From positions 1 to 21,428 of the forward strand of contig DBFZTP010000014.1 in the NCBI GenBank assembly GCA_048520025.1: a stretch of DNA of 21,428 bases, read 5' to 3'. Positions 7,524-15,479 of this stretch are shown here, piece after piece (positions within the stretch are counted from its first letter, which is position 1; each line of letters opens with the position of its first letter). The notes under the pieces were generated by a model that did no database searches, was not told the origin of the DNA, and was given only the letters and a program-made list of their open reading frames with translations. Origin of the DNA: Aphodousia sp048520025. GTDB taxonomy: Bacteria > Pseudomonadota > Gammaproteobacteria > Burkholderiales > Burkholderiaceae_F. The translations under genes and the position numbers were made by a program.

Positions 7524-7588
7524 TGTAACGAAGTTTTGAAAGACTCTTTACACTTTGTTCAAATTGTGAAAACATAAATGTAACAAAG
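7524..7588 (+). promoter_or_regulatory. two TGTAAC(G/A)AAG direct repeats, candidate OmpR sites
   Basis: TGTAACGAAG at 7524-7533 and TGTAACAAAG at 7579-7588 are direct repeats 55 bases apart. They flank the candidate -35/-10 pair in front of ompR. TGTAAC resembles the core of known OmpR boxes (GTAACA-like). Autoregulation by OmpR or control of the divergent exported protein is inferred only. Confidence 0.4.
7536..7564 (+). promoter_or_regulatory. candidate sigma-70 promoter of ompR-envZ
   Basis: TTGAAA at 7536-7541 (5 of 6 to the -35 consensus) and TCAAAT at 7559-7564 (4 of 6 to the -10) are spaced by 17 bases. Transcription would begin near 7571, giving a leader of about 55 bases. A second reading, TTTACA followed by AAACAT, is possible. 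Confidence 0.4.
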
Positions 7589-7609
7589 ACACCTCCGTCT
7601 TTATTTTTA
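7585..7609 (+). promoter_or_regulatory. leader hairpin with U-rich tail before ompR
   Basis: AAAGAC (7585-7590) and GTCTTT (7597-7602) can pair around the loop ACCTCC, followed by ATTTTTA. This is a weak terminator-like stem inside the predicted ompR leader. The loop is identical to the anti-Shine-Dalgarno core of 16S rRNA, so it could pair with a purine-rich ribosome binding site such as AGAGAG upstream of the ATG. The role is speculative. Confidence 0.3.
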
Positions 7610-7625
7610 TAAGAGAGAACAAATT

Positions 7626-8354
7626 ATGAGCGAACAAAACCCTAAACTTCTTGTGGTCGACGACGATCCCCGCTTGCGCGACCTCTTGCGCCGTTACCTT
7701 GGTGAAAACGGCTTCCAAGTCTACGTGGCCGACAACGGCGTCACGATGAACCGCTTGTGGTTACGTGAACGCTTTGACGCCCTCATCCTTGACTTGATGA
7801 TGCCCGGCGAAGACGGCCTTCAAATTTTGCGCCGTTTGCGTGAGCAAAAAGACACGACGCCGATCATTATGTTGACGGCTCGCGGTGAAGACGTTGACCG
7901 TATTGTCGGCTTAGAAATGGGCGCCGATGACTACATTCCGAAGCCCTTTAATCCTCGCGAACTTTTAGCTCGTATCCATGCCGTGTTGCGTCGTCGCCCT
8001 GTGGCTGATGCCCCGGGTGCCCCTTCGATGGAAAACGAAGTCGTGAAGTTTGGCGAATTCGAATTGGATTTAGGTACGCGCGTTTTGACGAAAAACGGCG
8101 AACCGATGCCTTTGACGACCGGCGAATTTGCCGTTTTGAAGGCCTTTGCCCGTCATCCGAAGCAACCCTTGAGCCGCGATAAGCTCATGGAAATTGCCCG
8201 CGGTCGCGAATACGAAGCCTTTGACCGTTCTTTGGACGTTCAAGTCTCTCGCCTTCGTAAGATGATTGAACCCGATCCTTCTAAGCCGCGCTTCTTGCAA
8301 ACGGTTTGGGGTGTGGGTTATGTCTTCATCCCCGATGGCCAAAGCAACAATTAG
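7626..8354 (+). CDS. ompR: response regulator OmpR
   Basis: OmpR is the DNA-binding half of the EnvZ/OmpR osmolarity and envelope system. The 242 residues have a receiver domain with acidic pocket D12-D14, phospho-acceptor D56 (LILDLMMPGEDG), T84 and K106 (DDYIPKPFNPRELLARI). A winged-helix domain follows from about 135, with PMPLTTGEFAVLKAFARHP, LSRDKLMEIARGREYEAFDRS, DVQVSRLRKMIEPDP and the wing TVWGVGYVFIPDG. These blocks are almost the same as in E. coli OmpR, so the assignment is to OmpR itself and not only to its family. AGAGAG lies about 9 bases before the ATG. envZ follows after 13 bases. Confidence 0.97.
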   Translation: MSEQNPKLLVVDDDPRLRDLLRRYLGENGFQVYVADNGVTMNRLWLRERFDALILDLMMPGEDGLQILRRLREQKDTTPIIMLTARGEDVDRIVGLEMGADDYIPKPFNPRELLARIHAVLRRRPVADAPGAPSMENEVVKFGEFELDLGTRVLTKNGEPMPLTTGEFAVLKAFARHPKQPLSRDKLMEIARGREYEAFDRSLDVQVSRLRKMIEPDPSKPRFLQTVWGVGYVFIPDGQSNN

Positions 8355-8367
8355 TTTTTAGCACGTT

Positions 8368-9774
8368 ATGTCTTTGAAAACACAAAGTAGCATTTACTGG
8401 CGTACTTTTACGCTGTTGATGTTGCTTCTTCTGGCAACGTCACTCGTTTGGTTTCAAAGCTTTCGTGTGCTCTCAGAGGTCCCGTTTAGTCGCGGGATCT
8501 CTCAGCAGATTATTTCCACAGCCAATCTCACCCGTTATGCATTGATTTCGGCCGATAGCACTTATCGTCCCGATCTTTTGCATATTCTTGCCTTCCGTGA
8601 AGGCGTTCGCATTATCCCGAAAGAAAATACGGATAATTGGGAACCTCTGACCGCTCAAGGCAATATCGTTGCTCTCGTTCAGGCACAAACCCGCGAAGTG
8701 ATGGGTCAAGACACCATCATTGCGGGGAGTGTGAACGGTGAACACGGCCTTTGGGTGTCGATGAATATCGAAGGCGATGATTACTGGTTACTCATTCGTG
8801 ATGACCTTTTGGATCCTCCCTTTGGTACGGCTTGGCTTTGGTGGGCCTTCTTAGCCTTTTTCTTCGGTACGGTCGGTGCCTCCATTTTGACGCAACGCAC
8901 GGTCGCTCCCCTGCGACAATTAAGTAACGCTGCGAAGAAATTGGGGCGTGGCGAAGTCCCCGAGCCGTTGCCCGAAGATGCCAAATCTTCGGAAATTAAT
9001 GCCGTCAACGAAAGCTTTAACAACATGGTTCAAGAATTGCAACGCATGGGTAAAGACCGGGAGTTGCTTTTAGCCGGTGTCTCGCATGACTTGAGAACGC
9101 CGCTGACGCGTTTGCGCTTGGAAGTGGAGTTGGCCGATTTGCCCGACTACACGCAAGAGGCAATGGTAAGCGACCTTGAACAGATGGAAAACATCGTCAA
9201 GCAGTTCATGGGCTATGCGCAGCAATCCAACCAACCGCTTGAACGTGTGGACTTAGGTTTAGCCGCCAACGATACGTTGCACAACACCCGTATGCAAGGC
9301 AAGGACAATGTTCGTGTTGAGACGAGCATCATGAGTAATATCTTCGTGATGGCCCATCCGACGGAATTGACCCGTGCCATTCAAAACTTAATCGTTAACG
9401 CCGACCGTTACGGCCGCAATGAAGAAGGCATTTTGGACTTAAACATCCAAGTCTTCCCTCAAGGCACCGACGCCGTGTTGCGTGTTTGCGATAAGGGCAA
9501 GGGTGTGCCGCCGGAAGAGATGGCTCGTGTGATACGCCCCTTTGAACGTGGTGACACGTCTCGCGGAGGTGCCAAGGGGGCAGGGTTGGGTTTGGCCATT
9601 GTCAACCGCGTGGTTAAACGCGCCGGTGGCAAAGTCCATCTCTATACCAACCATCCGCACGGCTTGATTGTGGAATTGGTGATGCCGCTGGCAAACACCA
9701 AAACAGAAAAGCCCGTTTTGGGTGAACAAATCGGGCCTACAGACACGGTCTTAAAACCAGACGAAAAAGTCTAG
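8368..9774 (+). CDS. envZ: osmosensing histidine kinase EnvZ
   Basis: This is an inner-membrane sensor kinase that phosphorylates and dephosphorylates OmpR. Of 468 residues, TM1 is about 12-32, a periplasmic domain spans about 33-152, and TM2 is about 153-175. A HAMP linker follows with TVAPLRQLSNAAKKLGRGE. The phospho-acceptor is H240 in AGVSHDLRTPLTRLRLE, equivalent to H243 in E. coli EnvZ. The ATP domain has the N box AIQNLIVNADRYG, then VCDKGKGVPPEEM, RPFERGDTSRGG and the GAGLGLAIVNRVV lid. The last ~35 residues (PLANTKTEKPVLGEQIGPTDTV) extend beyond the usual end and look disordered. It forms an operon with ompR. I see no strong ribosome binding site, so translation may depend on ompR. 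Confidence 0.95.
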   Translation: MSLKTQSSIYWRTFTLLMLLLLATSLVWFQSFRVLSEVPFSRGISQQIISTANLTRYALISADSTYRPDLLHILAFREGVRIIPKENTDNWEPLTAQGNIVALVQAQTREVMGQDTIIAGSVNGEHGLWVSMNIEGDDYWLLIRDDLLDPPFGTAWLWWAFLAFFFGTVGASILTQRTVAPLRQLSNAAKKLGRGEVPEPLPEDAKSSEINAVNESFNNMVQELQRMGKDRELLLAGVSHDLRTPLTRLRLEVELADLPDYTQEAMVSDLEQMENIVKQFMGYAQQSNQPLERVDLGLAANDTLHNTRMQGKDNVRVETSIMSNIFVMAHPTELTRAIQNLIVNADRYGRNEEGILDLNIQVFPQGTDAVLRVCDKGKGVPPEEMARVIRPFERGDTSRGGAKGAGLGLAIVNRVVKRAGGKVHLYTNHPHGLIVELVMPLANTKTEKPVLGEQIGPTDTVLKPDEKV

Positions 9775-9780
9775 GTTCGC

Positions 9781-10263
9781 CTAGAGTGCCGTCAAAAGAG
9801 CGATCGAGTGAACCTCGATCGCTTCTTTTTTACCGACCGCATCACACTCTTCTTTGGTCTTGGCTTTAATGTTTACGCGTTGAAGATCAACGCCCAAAGC
9901 CTTTGCGACCGACTCACGAATCGTCTCCATATGGGGGGCAAGCTTAGGTGCTTGGGCAATAACGGTTGCATCCACATTGACGACCACCCAACCGGCTTTG
10001 ACGACTTTGCTCACTGCCTCTTGCAAAAGGACAACGCTATTGGCGCCTTTGTATTGAGGATCAGTGTCGGGGAAATGGCGGCCGATGTCACCTAAACCGG
10101 CGGCACCCAAAAGTGCGTCTGTAATCGCATGCAAGAGAACGTCAGCGTCGGAGTGACCCAAAAGTCCTTTTTCATACGGGATTTCAACGCCCCCTAAAAT
10201 GAGAGGACGGCCTTCGACCAAACGATGAAGGTCATAGCCTTGACCAATGCGAAAACTGCTCAC
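9781..10263 (-). CDS. ispF: 2-C-methyl-D-erythritol 2,4-cyclodiphosphate synthase IspF
   Basis: IspF is a homotrimeric zinc enzyme of the MEP isoprenoid pathway. The 160 residues match the family. The metal site is seen in GYDLH (9-13) and GHSDADVLLHAITDALLGA, and the FPDTDP motif and IAQAPKLAPH are present. The usual C-terminal signature (KLGYxGRxEGI in Neisseria and Burkholderia) reads ECDAVGKKEAIEV here, so one conserved arginine is a lysine. The start is a GTG overlapping the ispD stop (GTGA), with a strong AGGAGA 6 bases upstream inside ispD. It is the last gene of the EamA-ispD-ispF run, and its 3' end doubles as the envZ terminator. Confidence 0.95.
   Translation of the reverse strand: MSSFRIGQGYDLHRLVEGRPLILGGVEIPYEKGLLGHSDADVLLHAITDALLGAAGLGDIGRHFPDTDPQYKGANSVVLLQEAVSKVVKAGWVVVNVDATVIAQAPKLAPHMETIRESVAKALGVDLQRVNIKAKTKEECDAVGKKEAIEVHSIALLTAL
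9799..9831 (+). terminator. intrinsic terminator of ompR-envZ, inside the ispF coding end
   Basis: A perfect 10-bp stem (AGCGATCGAG at 9799-9808, CTCGATCGCT at 9814-9823) has a 5-base loop and is followed by TCTTTTTT on the plus strand. It begins 25 bases after the envZ stop and lies wholly in the antisense of the last ispF codons. Confidence 0.85.
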
Positions 10264-10946
10264 AACGATTCTCCTAAATCCGAAATTAACTTTTTAACGA
10301 GTGCCACATCTTCCGGATGTGTCACTTTAATATTGTTGGGGTTCCCCTCCACGACCTTCACGCGAGCGCCAGCCGCTTCCATGGCGGATGCCTCATCGGT
10401 AAATCCTGCGGGATTAACAGAGAGCGCTTTTACCAAATCCGCTTTTTTAAAGGCTTGCGGCGTCTGAGCTCGCCAACAACGGCTACGATCTAATGTCTTT
10501 TGAATAACGCCGTCTTCTCCCACCCACTTCACCGTATCGGTCATGGCTTGGGCTAAAAGCACACCGTCAACGTCTTCTGCATTTAGTGCCTCCACTAAAC
10601 GCAAAAGACTGGCTTTATCAACGCAAGGACGCGCCGCATCGTGCACAAAGACCCAATCATCAGCGTCGACAGCCAATTGGTTTAGGCCGTTGAAAACACT
10701 CTCACCGCGCGTGGCGTCGCCGCATCGCAAAATTTGGACATTGGCGGGTAACTTTTGATTGTCTATATAAGGGTCAGAGGGTGCAACAACCACGGCAACG
10801 CGGTCAAAAAGGTTCATGGTACACAAACGCGTTACCGTCACTTCTAAAAGCGTTTGGTCGGTCACCTTCATGTATTGCTTGGGATAGCCCACCTTCATGC
10901 GGGCGCCGACACCTGCTGCAGGAATCAGTAAATGAAATTTCGACAT
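10260..10946 (-). CDS. ispD: 2-C-methyl-D-erythritol 4-phosphate cytidylyltransferase IspD
   Basis: IspD joins MEP with CTP to give CDP-methylerythritol, two steps before IspF. The 228 residues match E. coli IspD (236). The nucleotide-binding signature PAAGVGARMKVGYPKQY is at about 9-25. The metal and substrate motif VHDAARPCV is near 99-107. Late residues include CWRAQTPQAF, TDEASAME and KVTHPEDVAL. TAGAGG, which overlaps the stop of the preceding permease gene, can act as the ribosome binding site 4-5 bases before the ATG. The stop overlaps the ispF start by four bases, so the two are translationally coupled. Confidence 0.96.
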   Translation of the reverse strand: MSKFHLLIPAAGVGARMKVGYPKQYMKVTDQTLLEVTVTRLCTMNLFDRVAVVVAPSDPYIDNQKLPANVQILRCGDATRGESVFNGLNQLAVDADDWVFVHDAARPCVDKASLLRLVEALNAEDVDGVLLAQAMTDTVKWVGEDGVIQKTLDRSRCWRAQTPQAFKKADLVKALSVNPAGFTDEASAMEAAGARVKVVEGNPNNIKVTHPEDVALVKKLISDLGESL

Positions 10947-10954
10947 ACAAACCT

Positions 10955-11854
10955 CTAACGGCGACCTAACACAAAAATGGTGGACAAAATGCAGGCAAAG
11001 CCCAAGTAATCCATCAAAACGAATTGCGTATCAAACCAGAAAACGGAAAAAACAGCGGCAGAAATGGGCTCCACACAGGCAATCATACTCGCCTTCACGC
11101 CCCCTAAATCCGCAACCCCTTGCATGTAAAGTAAGAACGCACCGATGGTACCAAAAAGCACAATGGAAGCGAGCGCCCAAAGACCAGACGTATCCAACTC
11201 ATAAGGAATGGAGAGATAGTCCACTGCCACCCCGGTTGCCATCCCACCGATCAGCATCCCGATTGACATCATTACAACTAAGGGAAGACCGGCTAAAACA
11301 ATCCCCGGCAAAATCGTATAAACCGCAATGGCCAAGGCCCCAGCCATCCCCCACTTCAACCCTTCGGGAGAAATCGCTAATTGGCTTAAATCAAAGTGCG
11401 TTGCCATTAAGAAGGTGCCCGTCAACGCTAGGAAAATCGCTAGCAATTCTCGGCCATTGGGGAAACGTTTTTGCGTTAAGCAAATCCAAAGAAGGATAAA
11501 AACCGGATTAATGTAGACCAACATCGTGGCCGTGCCGCTATTGGTGTATTCCACGGCGGTTAAGTAGCCCAATTGGCTAAACATCAAACCAAACACACCG
11601 TATAAAAAGAGCCAAAGCCACGTTTTGGTGGGCTTAAGCAACGCTTTAAATTCACGCCAATATTTCGGCAAAAAACAGATAATGAGCAAAAGCCCCGCAA
11701 GAAGCATACGCGTTACCGTCAACCACTGAGGGGTAACACTTTGATAAGTAAAGAGGTATTGGCCGCAGGCACCCGAAAACCCCCAACCGATCCCGCCGAT
11801 TAAGGTACAGAAGAAGCCGCGCCATAATTTGGCGTCATCAGAGAGCGTCGACAT
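10955..11854 (-). CDS. EamA-family (DMT) inner-membrane permease
   Basis: This is a hydrophobic 299-residue protein with about ten membrane segments in two EamA repeats. The N-terminal repeat begins GFFCTLIGGIGWGFSGACGQYLF, a typical EamA opening, with EYTNSGTATMLVYINPVFILLW at its end. The second repeat has TIGAFLLYMQGVADLGGVKASM and ACVEPISAAVFSVFWF, whose EP motif is characteristic of drug/metabolite transporters. The substrate cannot be told and may be an amino acid or other small metabolite. I chose the ATG at 11854 (MSTLSDDAK), with AAGAA upstream. A TTG at 11872 would add six residues. ispD begins 8 bases downstream, so the permease heads the MEP gene pair. Confidence 0.9.
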   Translation of the reverse strand: MSTLSDDAKLWRGFFCTLIGGIGWGFSGACGQYLFTYQSVTPQWLTVTRMLLAGLLLIICFLPKYWREFKALLKPTKTWLWLFLYGVFGLMFSQLGYLTAVEYTNSGTATMLVYINPVFILLWICLTQKRFPNGRELLAIFLALTGTFLMATHFDLSQLAISPEGLKWGMAGALAIAVYTILPGIVLAGLPLVVMMSIGMLIGGMATGVAVDYLSIPYELDTSGLWALASIVLFGTIGAFLLYMQGVADLGGVKASMIACVEPISAAVFSVFWFDTQFVLMDYLGFACILSTIFVLGRR

Positions 11855-11912
11855 TGTTATTTTTCTTAACAAAAACGTTGTTATTGTGCCGAAGTTAAAG
11901 CGTTAACATCAA

Positions 11913-11941
11913 GTGACGATAACGACCAATTTTGAGATAAT
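11913..11941 (+). promoter_or_regulatory. candidate sigma-70 promoter of mfd
   Basis: GTGACG at 11913-11918 (4 of 6) and GATAAT at 11936-11941 (5 of 6) are spaced by 17 bases. Transcription would start about 25 bases before the mfd ATG. Confidence 0.45.
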
Positions 11942-11971
11942 ACAAGGCGTTATTTTAAGTCGAATTTTGTC

Positions 11972-14900
11972 ATGTTTGATACTTTAGTTGCTCGTATTGA
12001 AAAAGATATTCTTTCGTTAAATGCCAAAGCCAAGCGTTCGGTTAACGTGGGTGGTGCTGGCACGGATGCCTTGTGGCTGTCGCAAGCTGCGGGCGTTTGT
12101 CGAAAGTCGGGCAAACTTTTGGTGATTATTGCCGATAATGCGGCCGATTGCTTGCGCCTTAAAGACGAGATGCAATACTTGGCGCCAATGGTTAAATGCG
12201 ACTACTTCCCTGACTGGGAAACGCTCCCCTATGACATTTTGAGTCCGCACTCGGACTTGGTGAGCGATCGTCTTCAGATTCTCTATAAGCTTCAGTCCCG
12301 CAAAAAAAACGCCAACGACTTGGACGTCTTATTGGTGGCCGCCACCACGGCGTCGCAAACCATGACGCCGCCCGAGTATCTGCAAGGGCGCGTCTTTTTC
12401 TTTAAAAAAGGTCAAGACATCAATGTCGACGAGTTGCGTCACCGATTGGTCAACGCCGGCTACCAAAACATGAGTCAGGTGGTGGCGCCCGGTGAATTCT
12501 CCATTCGAGGGGGCTTGATTGACATTTTCCCCATGGGGGCACAATCGCCCTTCCGGTTGGATCTTTTTGATACAGAAATTGAATCGATCCGCTCGTTTGA
12601 CCCGGATACGCAACGCTCCATTGAAATCGTGGATGAAATCCGCATTTTGCCAGGGCGTGAATACCCTGTTGATGAAGAATCCTTGGTTGCCTTCCGCTCT
12701 CGCTGGCGAGAAACCTTCACGGGCGACCCAACCAAGTCCCCGCTCTATAAAGACCTAAGCCAAGGCATTATCGGTGCTGGGATTGAGTATTACTTGCCGC
12801 TCTTTTTTGATCAAAAAGCCACACTTTTTGATTACTTAAAGCCTGAGGATACAGTGATTGGCCTTGTGGGTGACAATCAAGCCGCCCTTCAACGCTTTTT
12901 TGAAGAAACGCAAAATCGCTACCAATTCTTAAAGGCCGATACGCAACGTCCGGTTCTGCCCGTCTCCGACTTGTTTCTTGATGCGGAGCGCTTTTTTACG
13001 GCCCTTAAACCTTTCGTTCGTTTTGAAGCCAAGATCGATTTATCGATTACCTACACCCCCAACGTGATTGTGGATCGTAAGGCCGACAACCCCGTTGAAA
13101 AACTCGAACGCTTCTTAACAGACGAAAAGGTTCGCGGTCATCGTACGCTTTTGCTCTCAGCAAGCCTCGGTCGTCGCGAGACCATGGCGCAACTCTTTAA
13201 GCGCTTTGGGCTCAACATTCCTTACGTTGATGACTTTGAAGAATTCTTAACGTCTGATGAACCCGTGATGCTTGGGGTCGGCTCCCTCTATCAAGGCTTT
13301 TTCCTTGAGGGCATCAACGTTCTGACGGAGTCTGAGCTTTACGCCACCCCCATCCGACACCAACGGCGCCGACAAACCAAGACCACGAACGTTGATACGT
13401 TGATTCGTGACTTGGCCGAATTAAAGATTGGTGATCCGGTCGTTCACTTGGTGCACGGGATCGGCCGCTACGCAGGACTTGAAACCATCAATACCGGCAC
13501 GGGCCCGGAAGAATTCCTGCGCTTGGACTACGCCAAAGAGGCCAAACTCTTTGTACCGGTTGCTCAACTTCAGATGATTTCCCGCTACACGGGCTCTGAC
13601 GCCGAGCACGCTCCCTTACATGCCTTGGGCAAAAACGATTGGGAAAAGGCAAAGAAAAAAGCCGCCGAAAAGGTTCGTGATACCGCGGCTGAACTTCTTA
13701 ACCTCTATGCCAAACGTCAAAAGAGCTTGGGGCACGCATTTGAATTTTCTCGCATTGACTACGATACCTTTGCCGAGAGTTTCCCCTTTGATGAAACGCC
13801 CGACCAACAACAAGCCATTGAAGCGGTGTTGGACGATATGCGAAGCGACAAACCCATGGATCGTTTGGTCTGCGGTGACGTAGGCTTTGGTAAAACCGAA
13901 GTGGCTTTGCGCGCAGCGTTTGCCGCTGTCATGGGAGGCAAACAAGTCGCCATCCTTTGTCCGACAACGCTTTTGGCAGAGCAGCACGCCAACACCTTCC
14001 GCGATCGCTTTGCCTCGTGGCCTGTGACCGTTGCTGAATTGTCTCGCTTTAGAACTGCCAAACAAACAACACAAACGTTAGAAGGGCTTGAAGCCGGCCG
14101 CATTGATATTGTGGTGGGCACACATAAGCTTTTAACCGATAAGGTGAAGTTTGCCCGATTGGGGCTTGTGGTCATTGATGAAGAACACCGCTTTGGTGTC
14201 CGTCAAAAAGAAATGCTCAAACAGCTTCGCGCCGAAGTGGACATTTTGACCTTAACCGCAACACCGATTCCGAGAACGCTTGCGATGAGCTTAGAAGGCA
14301 TTCGTGAGTTCTCCATCATTGCAACGGCACCTGAAAAGCGCTTAACGATTAAAACCATTGTTCGCAAGGAATCTAACGACGTTATTCGCGAAGCCATCAT
14401 GCGTGAATTAAACCGCGGCGGTCAGGTCTATTTCTTGCACAATGATGTCTCCACCATTGAAAACCGTCGTGAGCAGTTAGCCAACATAGTGCCTGAGGCG
14501 CGCATCGTGATCGGTCACGGTCAGATGAGCGAACGAGAACTTGAAGGCGTCATGCGAGACTTCTACCAACAACGCTATAACGTTTTGCTTTGCACAACGA
14601 TTATTGAAACCGGTATTGACGTGCCGACGGCCAATACCATCATCATGCACCGAGCTGATAAGTTTGGTCTTGCGCAGCTTCACCAATTGCGTGGTCGCGT
14701 GGGTCGCAGCCACCACCAAGCCTATGCTTATCTCCTAACGCCCGGTAAAGACGCCATGACCAATAGCGCTCAAAAGCGCTTGGAAGCGATTCAAAACCTT
14801 CAAGATTTAGGTAGCGGCTTTTACCTCTCCATGCATGACTTGGAAATCCGCGGTGCCGGTGAAGTTTTGGGTGAACACCAATCCGGTGAAATTGCCGCGG

Positions 14901-15439
14901 TTGGGTACGATCTCTATAACCAAATGCTCAAGCGTGCGGTGAAGGCCATGCGAAAGAACGAAAACTTTGACTTGGATGAACCCTTCCAAGCCATGGCGGA
15001 AATTAACCTTCATTCGCCCGCGCTTTTGCCGCCCAACTATGTTGAAGACGTTCAACAGCGCTTGTCTTTTTATAAAGAACTCGCCAGTTGCGAAACCTAT
15101 GCTGCCATTGAAGCCGTGCGTGAAGCTTTGGGGGATCGCTATGGGAAGCTGCCCCAAGAGGCCAACACCTTGATCGATACGCACCGATTGCGTTTGAGCT
15201 GCCAACATTTGGGCATCAAACGCATTGAGGCTACGGAGAGCGTAATGATTGTCACGTTTATTGATAAACCTCATTTTGAACCCATGCGCCTGATTGAATT
15301 GTTGCAAAAGGGCCGTGGTTTACGAATGATGGGGGCCAATAAACTTAAGATTGAAACCTCGACGCCTACGATTGAAGCTCGAACGGCTTATTTGCGAGGT
15401 TTTATGAATGCGTTGGACGGCAAGAAGTCTAGCGACTAG
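11972..15439 (+). CDS. mfd: transcription-repair coupling factor Mfd
   Basis: Mfd is a DNA translocase that displaces RNA polymerase stalled at lesions and recruits UvrA. The 1155 residues match E. coli Mfd (1148). The N-terminal UvrB-homology module includes DYFPDWETLPYDILSPHSD and GEFSIRGGLIDIFP. The RNA polymerase interaction domain contains KIGDPVVHLVHGIGRYAGLE near 487-506. The RecG-like SF2 motor has Walker A CGDVGFGKTEV near 634-644, the DEEHRFGVRQ box near 736-745, TATPIPRTLAMSLEGIR, GIDVPTANT and the GRVGRS arginine-finger motif. The C-terminal autoinhibitory domain is present. Expression is probably constitutive from its own promoter. The ribosome binding site is weak. A TolC-family gene follows after 40 bases with no terminator between, so readthrough into the exporter genes is possible. 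Confidence 0.98.
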   Translation: MFDTLVARIEKDILSLNAKAKRSVNVGGAGTDALWLSQAAGVCRKSGKLLVIIADNAADCLRLKDEMQYLAPMVKCDYFPDWETLPYDILSPHSDLVSDRLQILYKLQSRKKNANDLDVLLVAATTASQTMTPPEYLQGRVFFFKKGQDINVDELRHRLVNAGYQNMSQVVAPGEFSIRGGLIDIFPMGAQSPFRLDLFDTEIESIRSFDPDTQRSIEIVDEIRILPGREYPVDEESLVAFRSRWRETFTGDPTKSPLYKDLSQGIIGAGIEYYLPLFFDQKATLFDYLKPEDTVIGLVGDNQAALQRFFEETQNRYQFLKADTQRPVLPVSDLFLDAERFFTALKPFVRFEAKIDLSITYTPNVIVDRKADNPVEKLERFLTDEKVRGHRTLLLSASLGRRETMAQLFKRFGLNIPYVDDFEEFLTSDEPVMLGVGSLYQGFFLEGINVLTESELYATPIRHQRRRQTKTTNVDTLIRDLAELKIGDPVVHLVHGIGRYAGLETINTGTGPEEFLRLDYAKEAKLFVPVAQLQMISRYTGSDAEHAPLHALGKNDWEKAKKKAAEKVRDTAAELLNLYAKRQKSLGHAFEFSRIDYDTFAESFPFDETPDQQQAIEAVLDDMRSDKPMDRLVCGDVGFGKTEVALRAAFAAVMGGKQVAILCPTTLLAEQHANTFRDRFASWPVTVAELSRFRTAKQTTQTLEGLEAGRIDIVVGTHKLLTDKVKFARLGLVVIDEEHRFGVRQKEMLKQLRAEVDILTLTATPIPRTLAMSLEGIREFSIIATAPEKRLTIKTIVRKESNDVIREAIMRELNRGGQVYFLHNDVSTIENRREQLANIVPEARIVIGHGQMSERELEGVMRDFYQQRYNVLLCTTIIETGIDVPTANTIIMHRADKFGLAQLHQLRGRVGRSHHQAYAYLLTPGKDAMTNSAQKRLEAIQNLQDLGSGFYLSMHDLEIRGAGEVLGEHQSGEIAAVGYDLYNQMLKRAVKAMRKNENFDLDEPFQAMAEINLHSPALLPPNYVEDVQQRLSFYKELASCETYAAIEAVREALGDRYGKLPQEANTLIDTHRLRLSCQHLGIKRIEATESVMIVTFIDKPHFEPMRLIELLQKGRGLRMMGANKLKIETSTPTIEARTAYLRGFMNALDGKKSSD

Positions 15440-15479
15440 AATATAGCGTTTACCCTTAAGTAAAGAAGTTTCGATTTTA

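Noticed and set aside
10955..11872. TTG start for the EamA permease
   Set aside because: The ATG at 11854 is a better codon, and the upstream purine run fits as its ribosome binding site.
13616..14074. 152-codon open frame antisense to mfd
   Set aside because: It lies wholly within the conserved motor domain of mfd, has no family resemblance or ribosome binding site, and looks like a by-product of codon bias.
14807..15307. 166-codon open frame antisense to the mfd 3' end
   Set aside because: Same reason: the mfd frame is conserved throughout and the antisense product has no recognisable domain.
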